DNA of 50,548 nt from assembly GCA_000226015.1 (NCBI GenBank), contig JH153354.1, positions 31,936 to 82,483 of the forward strand, in the 5' to 3' direction. The notes under the pieces are model-generated. The model was not told the DNA's origin. It made no database searches and saw nothing but the letters and a program-made list of their open reading frames with translations. The DNA is from Mnemiopsis leidyi. Its lineage: Eukaryota; Ctenophora; Tentaculata; Lobata; Bolinopsidae. Position numbers and translations under genes: made by a program. This document shows, in pieces, positions 1-10,500 of the stretch. How positions within the stretch are numbered: position 1 is the first letter of the stretch; every line of letters starts with the position of its first letter.

Positions 1-375
1 GGGGGGGGGAGGGGGTCGTATACCACACTTCATATTGTCATACTATACTAGGAGGTGGCAAATTTTTTTTTGTTCAGAATTATTTCTGGGGTGGTCGCAA
101 CCCTAATACTAGGAGGGTGGCAACTTGTGAAATACTGTGTTTTTACTGACTAAGTAAAAAAAATTTCAAAAATACTGCAAATCAAACCAAAAATCAAAGT
201 TTTTTACATGAAGTAGGGGTGGAGGGGTTCCGCCTGTGATGATGTCATTATGGTAATTTACCTGGCCTCTGACATTTAGGGGGGGGGGGGGGTTCATGAT
301 GACGAATGATGACAGAGGGGGGGGAGGGGGGTAAAAATTACCGAAAATTTGCTTACGTCATATGTGAACGACCCC
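1..375 (-). mobile_element. Harbinger-like MITE copy, cut by the window start
   Basis: The right end at 353-375 is the reverse complement of the left end of the element at 27204-27639: both carry GGGGTCGTTCACATATGACG followed by TCA. The flanking trinucleotide here is TTA (376-378). In the complete copy it is TAA on both sides, so a 3-bp TWA target duplication fits, as in PIF/Harbinger elements. The interior shares G/C homopolymer runs and a TGATGATGTCATTATG-like stretch with the other copy. No transposase is encoded, so it is non-autonomous. The left end lies outside the window. Confidence 0.7.
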
Positions 376-2154
376 TTAAGATAATCTACGAGGCTCCTGA
401 AAACCCAAATTTTGCTGATTTGTACATATTTTGTAACAGTGCTGGCGACATTTTGAGTTTAAATTTAATTGTGCTACACGCACTAAAACTTTTTGAGGCG
501 ACTGCAGCCAAACGGTTCAGGTTTCGGGCAGCTGCCTTCGCCCAATTCGAGGGAAACAAAATAAAAGACGGTCGCGCTTGCCAGCGCTGTTGATATGTGT
601 GACCCCTATGCTGCAATATCAATTCATGAGTAGACACCGTTAATGCAACTAAATCCTTTTACACCGTTAATGCAACTAAATCCTTTTTGGTTTCAGAAAA
701 ATATCACTGTTTTCATGCATTTTTCTTTATATAGTATACATTATATATATTAACAGCTTCTATTCCGACCAATTACTACTTTATTGGTCTGACACGTACA
801 ATTCAATAAACTGGATCCAGGACTTCAACTTTGTCCCTCAATGAAAATTGCTTGACCAGCTGAACAAAGAAGACAAAGACACAACAATATAGATTGGCAA
901 GCGACCTCATGGAAACAAACAAATATCAAATTGTTGGTTTGTTCTAATTTCCCCTAACTGATCAATAGACAGAACTATGAAATTCTCACATCTCAACAGT
1001 TGGGAGATAAATATAGCCGGCCAATAGCAGGCCAATAGCGGGCCTACAGCTGGCCGGTACCAGGCCCGTATCAGGCCCGAATCAGGCCCGTATCAGACTG
1101 TAGAGCTTGAAGACCTAACTTGCCCGGGTCCTCCACCATTGTAGAGCTTGTAAACCTAGAGGTTGGGATCCTAAGTTGCTCATTGTTTCGGGGGAACAAA
1201 ATGAAACGAGAGGCATTTTACTTGGATCATGGAACTCAAACTTTGCAATGTCACTGAACACATTAGCTCGGGCTCATGAACTGAGCTCTACTGCTCTAGA
1301 ACTGGAACTTAACATCTAGAAATCATAACTTCGAACTCTGAACTAAGAACTCAGAACTCCAAGTTTGGAACTCAGAGTTCTAAACTGCAAACTAAGAAAG
1401 TCTCGCACTCCTTCCAACTTCTGATTCAAAATCATAATAAAGGCACCTCACTGTGCAAAATCTCTTCGAAAAACGGCTTGTACAAATTGCAATAACTCTG
1501 ACAACGGTAACTCTGCAAGTCTGCTTTAACAACAGGTACATAACCCACTGCGGCCCATGACACTACATAATGCTAAAACTAATTCGAGTTGGGCTTACGC
1601 CTGCACGATCCAGAATGATAAAACTTCGTATCAACAGCTATTTACTAGCTCTAAACTTGATTAACATCTTTATCTTATCTCTAACGCGCTCGCAACTCTT
1701 GAACCAGAAAATTAAAAAATGATAGTGATCAGCTTCTTTTCTCAGTCTTTTTGGAGTCATCAAAATAATGATAGATATCATATCTTTCTTGAAACACTGT
1801 AAACTCTGCAAGACTATGAACGGCCGATTACCGACCTATACTTGGCCTATAGCTGGCAATCAAAAAATTCATGTTTCAACAAAATACTAAAGAAAAAACA
1901 GTGCCCAGGGACACCGATAATGCTCCAGTAACAGCGTGCCGCACAACCTCCTGCCCCGCTGACCTCTACCCAGAATTCCAGGACTTTATAGAAAAAGGAC
2001 TAATGAGACGCTCGAATCTTTGAGTTCTTCTAACAACATTCGACACGTGATACTAGTTTGGACAGCATATTCAATTTTACTGGATGTCGGTGGAAAGTCC
2101 TTCTTGTTTTCTGGAATTGCTCGAGAGAAAAAAGGATAAAACTCTAGAGAAAAC
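376..2154. other. Gene-free stretch with short tandem duplications
   Basis: I see no coding exon with convincing splice sites here. There is a direct duplication of about 24 bp at 636-686 (unit begins ACACCGTTAATGCAACTAAA). A GGCC-rich run of degenerate short repeats lies at about 1013-1100 (GGCCAATAGC, then CAGGCCCGTATCAGGCCCGA). A low-complexity stretch of repeated AACTC/GAACT words lies at about 1290-1400. None shows a recognised family. Confidence 0.5.
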
Positions 2155-2978
2155 TTGATAAAACTGGATAAAACATCAGTTATTATAATCAGGGATCTTG
2201 GTTATTTAATATACATAACTGCAGTTTTGAGCAATATTTTGATGGAAAGAGACCTCGTTGATGAGTGTTGGTGTGGTGTACCTATTCCTATACACCGGAT
2301 ATTTGTTCAGTCGACCTCTACCTTGTGTGCTGTCTCTACATCAACATTTAACAAGCTAGCAACATGGAAGTTTCCTCTGATGTTCAGATCAGTTCGGTAT
2401 GGGCGTGGAACTGTCTATACTGCTTGGATGTCTTCGATATTCTTCAACCTCACCAAAGCAGCCATTCTCTTGGCACAAAAGAGCGTCCACTTGACGTATC
2501 AATCTCTGACCTACCAATGTATGCCTCTGAACGGTAGCCATTCTCTGGGGTGGTCTGTGGTTGTCATGACAACCTTCATCATGGTTGTCATTCCTCTAAC
2601 AGTTGCCGTCATCACGACAATACTTGTCTTTCGTCATGTCCACCGATTGAAGGGTGTTCGAAAACAAGGAATCACAAGTCTTCTCCTTGTGTCAATAGTA
2701 TTCACCCTCTCTTACCTTCCATATGCGTTAACCGCCATTACTGTTTCCATTCTTTCCAATGAGACCAGCTTTCCTCGCTGGAAATTGGACTCTGCCAGTT
2801 CTCTCAAAACTTGATAAATCTGAACTATGCAGCTAATCCTGTCATATACTTTGTAACAATCAGAAGTTTTCGGAAGATCATTGTCGATCGTGCCATCAAT
2901 ATAAGACGTCATTTCAGGAAACTGTCATGCAGGATTAATGTGAAAACGACAGTTGTGGCTGCGCTTGAGACTGAGTAG
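2155..2978 (+). pseudogene. Class A (rhodopsin family) GPCR, frameshifted pseudogene
   Basis: An intronless reading frame from 2155 to 2814 encodes the TM3 to TM6 part of a rhodopsin-like receptor. It has a TM3-like segment ending near FPLMFRSVRYGRG, TM4 around VYTAWMSSIFF, a long hydrophobic TM5 (about 2545-2640), a basic loop (RHVHRLKGVRKQG), and TM6 ending LSYLPYALT. It stops at 2814. From about 2777 another frame takes over and encodes TM7 with the family hallmark NPVIY (AANPVIYFV), then a basic cytoplasmic tail that stops at 2976-2978. A DRY triplet is not visible and TM1 is missing or unrecognisable upstream. One shift between TM6 and TM7 plus the lost N-terminus fits a decayed receptor; a single-base assembly error could explain the shift alone. 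Subfamily and ligand cannot be told. Confidence 0.7.
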
Positions 2979-4110
2979 TAATTAGGGTAATTTAGGCCTA
3001 AAATTAAACAAAATGTGGGTTTAGACATAAGACACTGGTCAGGTTTTATTGTAAATTTGTGTTAAGTCAAAACTCATCAGTTTCTTATAACGTTAAGAAA
3101 TTAATGTGATGTTATATCAATATATCGAATATCTAGTTATAACTAATTTTACAGCTTTACTGGGATTAGAACGAATACATTCATTGAATTTGACCATATA
3201 ATACTACCTGTAAGACTAGTTTTTTATCTTTACAATGTCAATTAATGTTCTCATGATGTGACGCTTGTTTACGAAAAAAATGATCATATCAATTTTTATG
3301 AACTTAATTTATTTTTCCAATGAGATGTCTTTTCTGAAAATCTTAGAGAAAATTTGCAAATCTGATAATCAGAGGCCGTGAAATAAAGTCAAACGTTTTC
3401 AGAATTAGTAAACTAACTTTTGGACACGCCATGTATCGACTTTATATCGAGATTTGACATCCAGCAATTTGTTACCAACAATGCAGATGGTTAGATACTA
3501 ATCTAATGCCTGCCAGTCGTACAACTGCAAATAATTCGCCGCGAAAACTTCGTCAATTGCGCTGAAAACTTTGTGTCAGTACAGAATGTTTCCAGCACAA
3601 AATGTCGTCTCCATAGTCCATATTACGATAAATGTTGTTATCAGGTTGGTGAAACATTAATTTTGAACTCGGATTTTGCGGTGATCAAGGGTTTCTAAGC
3701 TATTTCTTGAAAAATCTTATCGTTGATAAATTACTTCGATTATGGCCAAATACCAACCTTATGGCAACGAAAACTCTTTTGTCCACATCTGAAAAGTAGA
3801 TTAAATTTTTCGGTACTCAATTTTCTGCATTTAACTTTGCACCATATTTGGGAATACTAGTTCAGCCTAAGTCCTGATCCCATTCACCTGCAATTGAAAA
3901 AATAAAATCCGTTGCTTTTTGTATTACTTAATCAACATTTTCATTTAAAATTCGTAATTCAAACTATATAGGTGCTATGATTGTGAATACGAAACCGGCC
4001 CTTTCTTTTTTAATCATGCATATATAGCAATGTAAAAAGCTACTTGCATCGAATTAAAAGTCACGTGTCTATGTATCACGTGACACGTTTTACATGATAA
4101 CAGTTGCGCA
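2979..4110. other. Gene-free upstream region
   Basis: AT-rich sequence between the GPCR pseudogene and the first X-box. I see no exon with matching splice signals. A partial X-box-like half site (CCTTATGGCAAC) lies at 3757-3768 but lacks the first GT. Confidence 0.4.
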
Positions 4111-4124
4111 GTCGCCATGGTAAC
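4111..4124. promoter_or_regulatory. RFX X-box motif 1
   Basis: GTCGCCATGGTAAC fits the imperfect palindrome GTNRCC-AT-GGYAAC bound by RFX transcription factors, master regulators of ciliary genes. It lies about 400 bp before the candidate first ATG at 4520, a usual promoter distance for this motif. Confidence 0.6.
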
Positions 4125-4519
4125 TCTGTATATTGCATGCTAGCTCCCCTCGCAAGGTGGTCGTGAATTTGTCGCTCAGTTTTTGATTAGACTTTTTGCT
4201 TACGCGACAGATATTCTGATATTATGTATGACTTCAATCGGCCCCCATATAATCTTGATATTGCCGTGAACGACATGTAGTGATTTAAATTTAGTTGCAG
4301 TGATGTTTCGATATAAGACTATAAACTTCTATGTGATCACTCTTATACTTTCAAATATATATCAAGTTTTGATTAAACTGCCTCTTTTTGTTCAATTATG
4401 TTTTGTTGATTTGTGATCTGGTTCATCCTTCGTGCACTGATCGTACTTAACTTTGCTAAGGATTGCATGTTCGAGAAGCAAGAGAACATTATCCTCGACC
4501 AATTTAACCGGACCTAGGG

Positions 4520-5800
4520 ATGTCTCATTCAGAACGCAGCAGTGGACGTAAGTCCCGACTTCCAACTCGTCTAGATTTTTCTTATCTAAAGTTGAACTTT
4601 GTGTTTTTCGTCCTAGTGCTAGCGATCTTCCAATCTCACCCAGTTCGCTGTGTGATTTATACAAACTCGTAAACTTATATTTTCCATCCTTTCAGGTCCT
4701 GGGTTGCCGACGACTGGACGGCGGTACCAGCGTCGAACTATCGGAAACAGAGCTGCTAACGTTCAGAAGGGAGCCACGACCACAGTAAGTAATCTTCCTT
4801 CTCTTGATCAGTGATAAGTCGTGTCCAACTATCATTGTTTAGATACATAAAGTGATTCATGTTAGATAAACTCGGCCATCTGTTTCTTAATTGAATTTAA
4901 ATTCTGGGCCAGGACCGAGTCTACAATTAGCGCATCAAGAGGTGGATAGGCAATTATGTAGAACTTGATTTTGTTTAATTAACCTTGAAAAGACGTGTGA
5001 ACAATGAGGTTAGTTTTTTATTGAAAATTCTACGCTTCATTTAATTAGCTTTGGCTGATAACCGTAATATACGTTGGTAAACTTTCAAATGAGGCGTACT
5101 TATTTATCGTTCTCGGTAACCATGACAACCGCAATATGACACCACACTGCACAATTGGTAAACTAAATATTTGAGCGTCCCAGACGACCGATTTGTTTTG
5201 TGCAAGTTCAGTTTTCACGTATTAGAAAATATTCTCCCACTTGGCCAGATAAGTTGGATAATTCGATTAACAGAGAGGCATATTTGTAACCTAGTGACGT
5301 TGAATTAGTCTTACTATCAGGGCACGCTGTATAGCTACATCCTTAGTAACCTTTACCCTTACCGTTTTGTAGAGCCTGGTCGTCCTTTAGCCGGGCTGAG
5401 CTGCTCCCGGGACTTCTAGGTATTTTAGGTATTCACCGCTTGTTCAGTTTGATTTAGTGGCAAGTTGAGATTGCCAGTTTTTTTTTTCTTGTGGCGGTTT
5501 AAGTGCGGTATTATAGGTCAAGGAATGAGTACCGGGTGTTAGTCCGTTGAGTAAAAAGAGAAGGACTTAACTAATATTGCAGACTTCTGCAACACATCAT
5601 TCGTTGAGATCGACTATGAGACTGTTACCATGGTAACAGAGTTACGTGTAAAGTGATTAAATTCAAAATATTTTAAGTAATGCCTCGCTCATCTCCTTCA
5701 TTTTATATGTGTGCCTGAGTTTTCGTATTGTTTGTTCTGCTTTATGTCTAGTCTAGATCCTGCAAGTTTGAAGCCTCGGACCGTACCTCCAATATCAGGC
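4520..5800 (+). CDS. Three candidate 5' exons, possibly an extended DNAH8 N-terminus
   Basis: Three short open segments have good splice signals. Exon a is 4520-4547 (ATG in context GGGATGT, donor GTAAGT). Exon b is 4696-4784 (acceptor CCTTTCAG, donor GTAAGT). Exon c is 5752-5800 (acceptor TATGTCTAG, donor GTGAGT). Read together they give about 55 residues beginning MSHSERSSGRPGLP, basic and low in complexity. Exon c ends one base into a codon. An AG at 7382-7383 would let it join 7384, continue in phase, skip the in-frame TGA at 7380-7382, and run into the MSAKKDK start of the dynein at 7398. That would add 60 residues. The acceptor at 7383 has a poor pyrimidine tract, and no protein family is visible, so this may instead be a separate or untranslated leader. 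The X-box 400 bp upstream favours a ciliary promoter here. Confidence 0.4.
5116..5129. promoter_or_regulatory. RFX X-box motif 2
   Basis: GTAACCATGACAAC matches the X-box pattern with two half sites around AT. It lies in the intron between candidate exons b and c. Confidence 0.45.
5624..5637. promoter_or_regulatory. RFX X-box motif 3 (perfect palindrome)
   Basis: GTTACCATGGTAAC is a perfect 14-bp palindrome and a strong X-box match. It lies 115 bp before candidate exon c. Confidence 0.55.
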
Positions 5801-5827
5801 GTGAGTACTTTAGAGCTTCAGCCATCT

Positions 5828-5902
5828 TGAAAAAGTAACGGAATTGAAGAAGTTAAGGGATAGAAAAAGTAACGGAATAGAAAAAGTAACGGAATAGAAA
5901 TA
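5828..5902 (+). repeat. Short tandem repeat, unit about 19 bp
   Basis: Degenerate copies of GAAAAAGTAACGGAATA occur in a row directly before the SINE. The last two copies are almost identical. Confidence 0.6.
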
Positions 5903-5924
5903 ATGTATCGAGTTGAAACTTCAT

Positions 5925-6263
5925 GGGCTGGTGGTGTAGTGGTTTCCTTCTCGGCTCCCACGCAGGAGGTCGGGGGTTCAAATCCCGTATCCGCCAGTCC
6001 TAGAGAAGTGCGCTAAGGGCATTTGCCTATGCAACCTTCTTCGGTCGACTCAGCCGAATGATCGGGAAACCGTGATTGAGGGTTAAATGAGTAGTTATCG
6101 CTGCAGCGAAGTCTCGGGCGATAAAAGTATGGTACACACTACCTTAACCGTCACTGGCGTGTATGTATAATTGTACATTCGGCCTCCTGTAATTGGCCGT
6201 TACACTTGTGTAACATGTGGCTGTTGGAGTGTCCGAATTAAAATAAGTATGAGATAAAAAAAA
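5925..6263 (+). mobile_element. tRNA-derived SINE
   Basis: The head has an RNA polymerase III internal promoter: A box TGGTGTAGTGG at 5932-5942 and B box GGTTCAAATCC at 5975-5985, with normal spacing. A tRNA-like head of about 75 bp ends near CCGCCAG. A roughly 260-bp unrelated body follows and ends in an A-rich tail (GAGATAAAAAAAAG). I could not find a clean target duplication. A working tRNA gene is unlikely because the first and last stem strands do not pair well and the element continues into a poly-A tail. Confidence 0.75.
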
Positions 6264-6771
6264 GGACATTAACTTGCCACAACTTCACCTCTGTACATGG
6301 ACATGGTGTGACGTTAGTCTTATACTACCAAGTCCTATTTCCATCTGAGATATTTTTCACTGCCAGTCCAAACTTTTCATTGCGTTGTCACATCTGTCAT
6401 CTCTCGATCTAAGTGTTCGTGTTTCTATGAATGCTACATACTTTTGAGAGCTGTGATAAATCTTTGTGTATCTATTTATTGTACAAATGTTAAAAAATCG
6501 ATTCTTCAGTCATAAGATTTCTAGTTAGCAAATTATCTAATATCCAAGCGCTGTAATTTTGGTTTAATGGCTCAATGCAATGGTTGGTTATTGTTTGTGT
6601 TGTTTGTTGACTCAAAAATACATTTGACTGATGTTTTCTCAATAACTGAGTTTCGATGCATATCCAAGCTGGAGTTTAACAATAATCGACGGCTATGAGA
6701 GTATCCTGCATGCCATAAATACCGAACATTCGTCACGAAATCATTGTTTATTACTGACCTGTATATTTACC

Positions 6772-6785
6772 GTTGCCATGGTAAC
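6772..6785. promoter_or_regulatory. RFX X-box motif 4 (best match)
   Basis: GTTGCCATGGTAAC is an essentially perfect RFX X-box. It lies about 610 bp before the MSAKKDK start codon at 7398 and is a good candidate element for a promoter driving that exon. Confidence 0.65.
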
Positions 6786-7397
6786 GTAGATCCAGGCAGC
6801 GTAGTTACATTTCTTTACAGTTCGTTAAAGTGTACAAATCACTTAACTAGATCTGATGTAACTGTCTGTTTGAGAGTGGAAATAAAAATCAGAAATGCTG
6901 AGTAGATATTGGCCGAGTAGGGAGACATCAACAATCTGGGGAAGGGAAAGGGGAGAAAGGAGGCGAACTAGCGCCATGTAGATCCTTGTTTGGTGGATAG
7001 CATGATTGCTGACACTATGGCAACTAAATGTCACTAAATAATCGAATGATCGCTGCTTCTTCCTTGGCCTGCAAAGTTTGTATCATCAGTTACGGTGTTG
7101 TGTGTTTCATTAGGACGCTGTGTTTTGTGTTCTTAGTTTCCACTGCTTGTCCTCCGGTACCAAAATTTAGTTTTATTCTTGTCTTTTATTTCTTCGTATT
7201 CACAACTTGTTCTAGCAAAGAAGTAAATCGAATTTTAACGTAGTAAATGAAATGTAATCTTGTTCAAATAGCGAGTTACTGTTCGGCTCTGTTAAGTCAA
7301 AACAGCATGAACTTTAATTCTTAAACACCACTTCTACCATCAAGTCTAAATGAAGAGTAAAACCCTCTTGAGTGATAACTGAGACTCGATAAGGATA

Positions 7398-7547
7398 ATG
7401 TCCGCGAAGAAAGATAAGATAGATAAGAAAGATAAGAAGGTATCGATACAGGAACCTCCACCCCGCCCTAAAGCCAACCCTGACAGCCTCAGTTCACCTC
7501 CCCCTGCCGTTTCTACTCGTCTCTCCGTCATCGCTCCTCCAAAGTTT
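7398..7547 (+). CDS. DNAH8: DNAH8 coding exon 1 (lysine- and proline-rich N-terminus)
   Basis: Fifty codons, starting [14 protein letters not shown], then a proline-rich run, and ending PPKF at a GTAAGT donor in phase 0. The basic, low-complexity character suits a divergent, disordered N-terminal tip. The next exon (8335-8418) continues in phase with QRKSVITGD. The alternative is that this exon begins at 7384 and is spliced from candidate exon c. Confidence 0.8.
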
Positions 7548-10500
7548 GTAAGTCTCCTCAACTACACATCACGCTGCCTAGTATGTCCCACTGGTACTTG
7601 TCCTATTATTATGAGATACTGACACGATTACATTTGAGACTTTTATCGAAATATGTGGACTTTTATCTTTTCTTCTCTTATTGTCTCACGCATGTACCTA
7701 ACATATAGGGTTATATACTACTGTTGTGAGAAGTGTAGGTTACATGGTATTGTAATCCCGGCTCATGTTTCTTGGGAATTGCTGCTAAAATTAATGTCTT
7801 ACTTAATTTTCTCACCGTTTTCGCCAATGCTACCTTGGGAAATTATGTGACTTATTGAGCTGTTTCAGCCTTAGAAAACCAATAATACATTACATTGATG
7901 ACATTAGAAACATTGGCACAGTTCGTTGGACTTATAATCTTACGTCCTTCATTTCACGCTAATCAGTTGACTCCATGACACAAAGCTTCTTAACGTATTG
8001 AGCTGTATTAATTTTGTTGTCATGGCAACTATAATTTGTTTTGGTTGGCCATGGATGTTCGTTGGGTATTTGTCGGTCCGGGAATATTCACTGTATTACC
8101 AGATAGCACATGACAGTCAAACTTAAGAGCTTTATCATTATTCATTAGCACCGGAATAAAAGCTTCTCATTTCCGTCTGACCAGCATGTCTCAGGAAACT
8201 GCATGAAGTTGAAGCGGACACATGCAATTCATTCGGCTTGAAGCCGCTGCTCAGGTTTTCTGCGGTCCAGGAATGAGCTACAAGTTCATTACCGAGATTA
8301 GCAACGTTAAGATGTCTGACCGCGTTCATTTCAGCAAAGAAAATCTGTGATAACTGGAGATGTGGTGAAAGATCTGATGAAGGCTACTAAAGCTAGCCGT
8401 GATATAAAAAGACAACAGGTGAATTTATCTTTACTTTATATTTATTAACCCAAATTTATGATTTTTATTGAAATAATCCGTATTTTACAGTTTTACAGAA
8501 TAACATGGGATCGTCAATAACTGCGATTTTAAACGTGTTAATAACCTAATTATGCTATCGAGATTATGAAAGGTTATCAGAATTCATATTCCATGAAAAA
8601 TTTAACTCCAGTTCTAGTTGTTAAGACTTTAAGAGCAATAGCCTAGTACAACTTCATTCATATTGCGTCCGCCCAGCTTAGACGCTTTACAACATATTAG
8701 CCGCGTTATACTGCAATTAATCGACATCTCAGTGATGGTCTCATAGAAGGATGAAACTATTTTCATCTCAATTCAAATCAAATCCCATGCACGCTTTAAA
8801 CGGATGACTATAGGTATCACTTCTTCCTTCTTGTCCTCAATGCGTCGTGTGTCGTACTTAGTTTAGCTGGATTTGAAACTCAAGTTAGCCAGATCTTTAA
8901 CTCGGTATGGCCCATCAGATTGATGCACGACACAGATGGTTTTTTGATAAGATTGCTGATTACTGCCAGCTAGCTCCCGACGTTGTTGAGGATCAGATCC
9001 TTGATTCTGATGTAAGTTGTTTCTCTTCTTCTGTGCTTTTTCTAATTGTAAGCGTTGCAGTAGCTCGTTTTGAAACCTAAACAAGGATTTTTCATTTTTA
9101 TAAGAACCGGCTATTGATAAAGTAGTATCTGGATTTAGGATACCGACCGATATATGCGCGCTGGTCGGGCGCTAAATATTTTGCTCCGGTTTGCGTGTAA
9201 AGTTTTATTGTAAGCATTTACCATGACACAAATGCGTGTCATTTCTTTATGTCCTTAATTAATTATTTCATTTAAGAATATCTAAGCTGAGGAAAATTTT
9301 GTTAATATCAATATTGCGAGTATTTTTTGATAATTGTCTAAGTGACCTTATAAACTCTGAAAACCCTACAGTTTACCTTGTTCGAGAACTTCTTCAAAGA
9401 AAACGGATCGCGGGTTTTGCTGGTGTTCCGGATGCCTGAAAATGCTGATGGGAAGGAGAAAAAGGGCTCCCAGAAGCTAATCGTCACCAGTGGAGAAGAT
9501 ATTCGACTCGTAGGATCCTGTATTTACTTCTTTAGGATTAGCAACGAGAAGGAGCTAATCGACAAGTTCATGGACCGTGTAAGTACAGCTAACCTATACT
9601 ACAAAACTGTAGTCGTTATCTGACGATTTCAGACCTTGCTTTTCAGGAATTAAGGTCTTAAGTTTAATTTACTTTTGAGGTCTGTAGTTTAATTTACTTT
9701 GTGTAGGACAATTTATTCACCAATTACAAATCTCCAATCAACGAGTTGCAGTCAGAGGATAAAGAAAATTTCCCTATTTCCTATTATATCACGATATGTG
9801 ACTATTAGACAGTGCCCCATTGAACTATTTATTAATAACAATTAACATCCCCAGGATGTATACTTCGGTACTATTGAAGCGCCAGATGGAGATCTCTTGA
9901 CTGCGGTTCGGACAATGTTGGACAGTCTCGTCATTCCCTCGCTGTTGAAGAACACTGACTGGGGAAAACTCTCAAATAACGGAAGTAACGCCATTGTGTC
10001 TAACTTCATCACCGGTCTTGAGGATTTCTCTAAATTGCTCGAATCAGCTAAAGCTAATCTATCAGAAACGTAGGTTCTTGTAGCGTACCAATTTTAATTT
10101 TCACTCAGCCACATTTTTGATAGCGACATTGTGTAGTTCTGCTTGTTTAATTTTCATGTCTCTTATACAATAATTATGAATTGTAATCACGTCCCATTAT
10201 TGTAAAGCTTACCGTCAATACTTTCTGAAACTAACGCTGACAACCCAGTTTCATTTCCAGCGTGAAGCTGAATATGCCCGATGATCTTCCTATCCAAGGA
10301 TTAACAACGCCTCAACAATATCAAAATACAGGTATAGATTACTTTCGCGGATCCACAAAGCAAGGGCTGTTTTGTATTTTTATGACAAAGAACCATAGGA
10401 ACATGACCTAAAATTCAACTTTTACCAAGCATAATGTTTTCTTCACTTTTTTCTGTTTCTCAACGACGAATATATCACAGCGGGTAACTTCGATCTGGTG

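Noticed and set aside
2560-2573. Another X-box-like palindrome, GTTGTCATGACAAC
   Set aside because: It lies inside the TM5 coding part of the GPCR relic and encodes Val-Met-Thr-Thr. It is 1.5 kb from the cluster and has GA rather than GG in the right half site.
4392-4664. 90-codon minus-strand open frame
   Set aside because: It overlaps the plus-strand candidate exon at 4520, has no motif, and lacks supportable splice partners.
5925-6000. Functional tRNA gene
   Set aside because: A and B boxes are present but the acceptor stem does not close and the unit continues into a 260-bp body with an A-rich tail, so it is a SINE.
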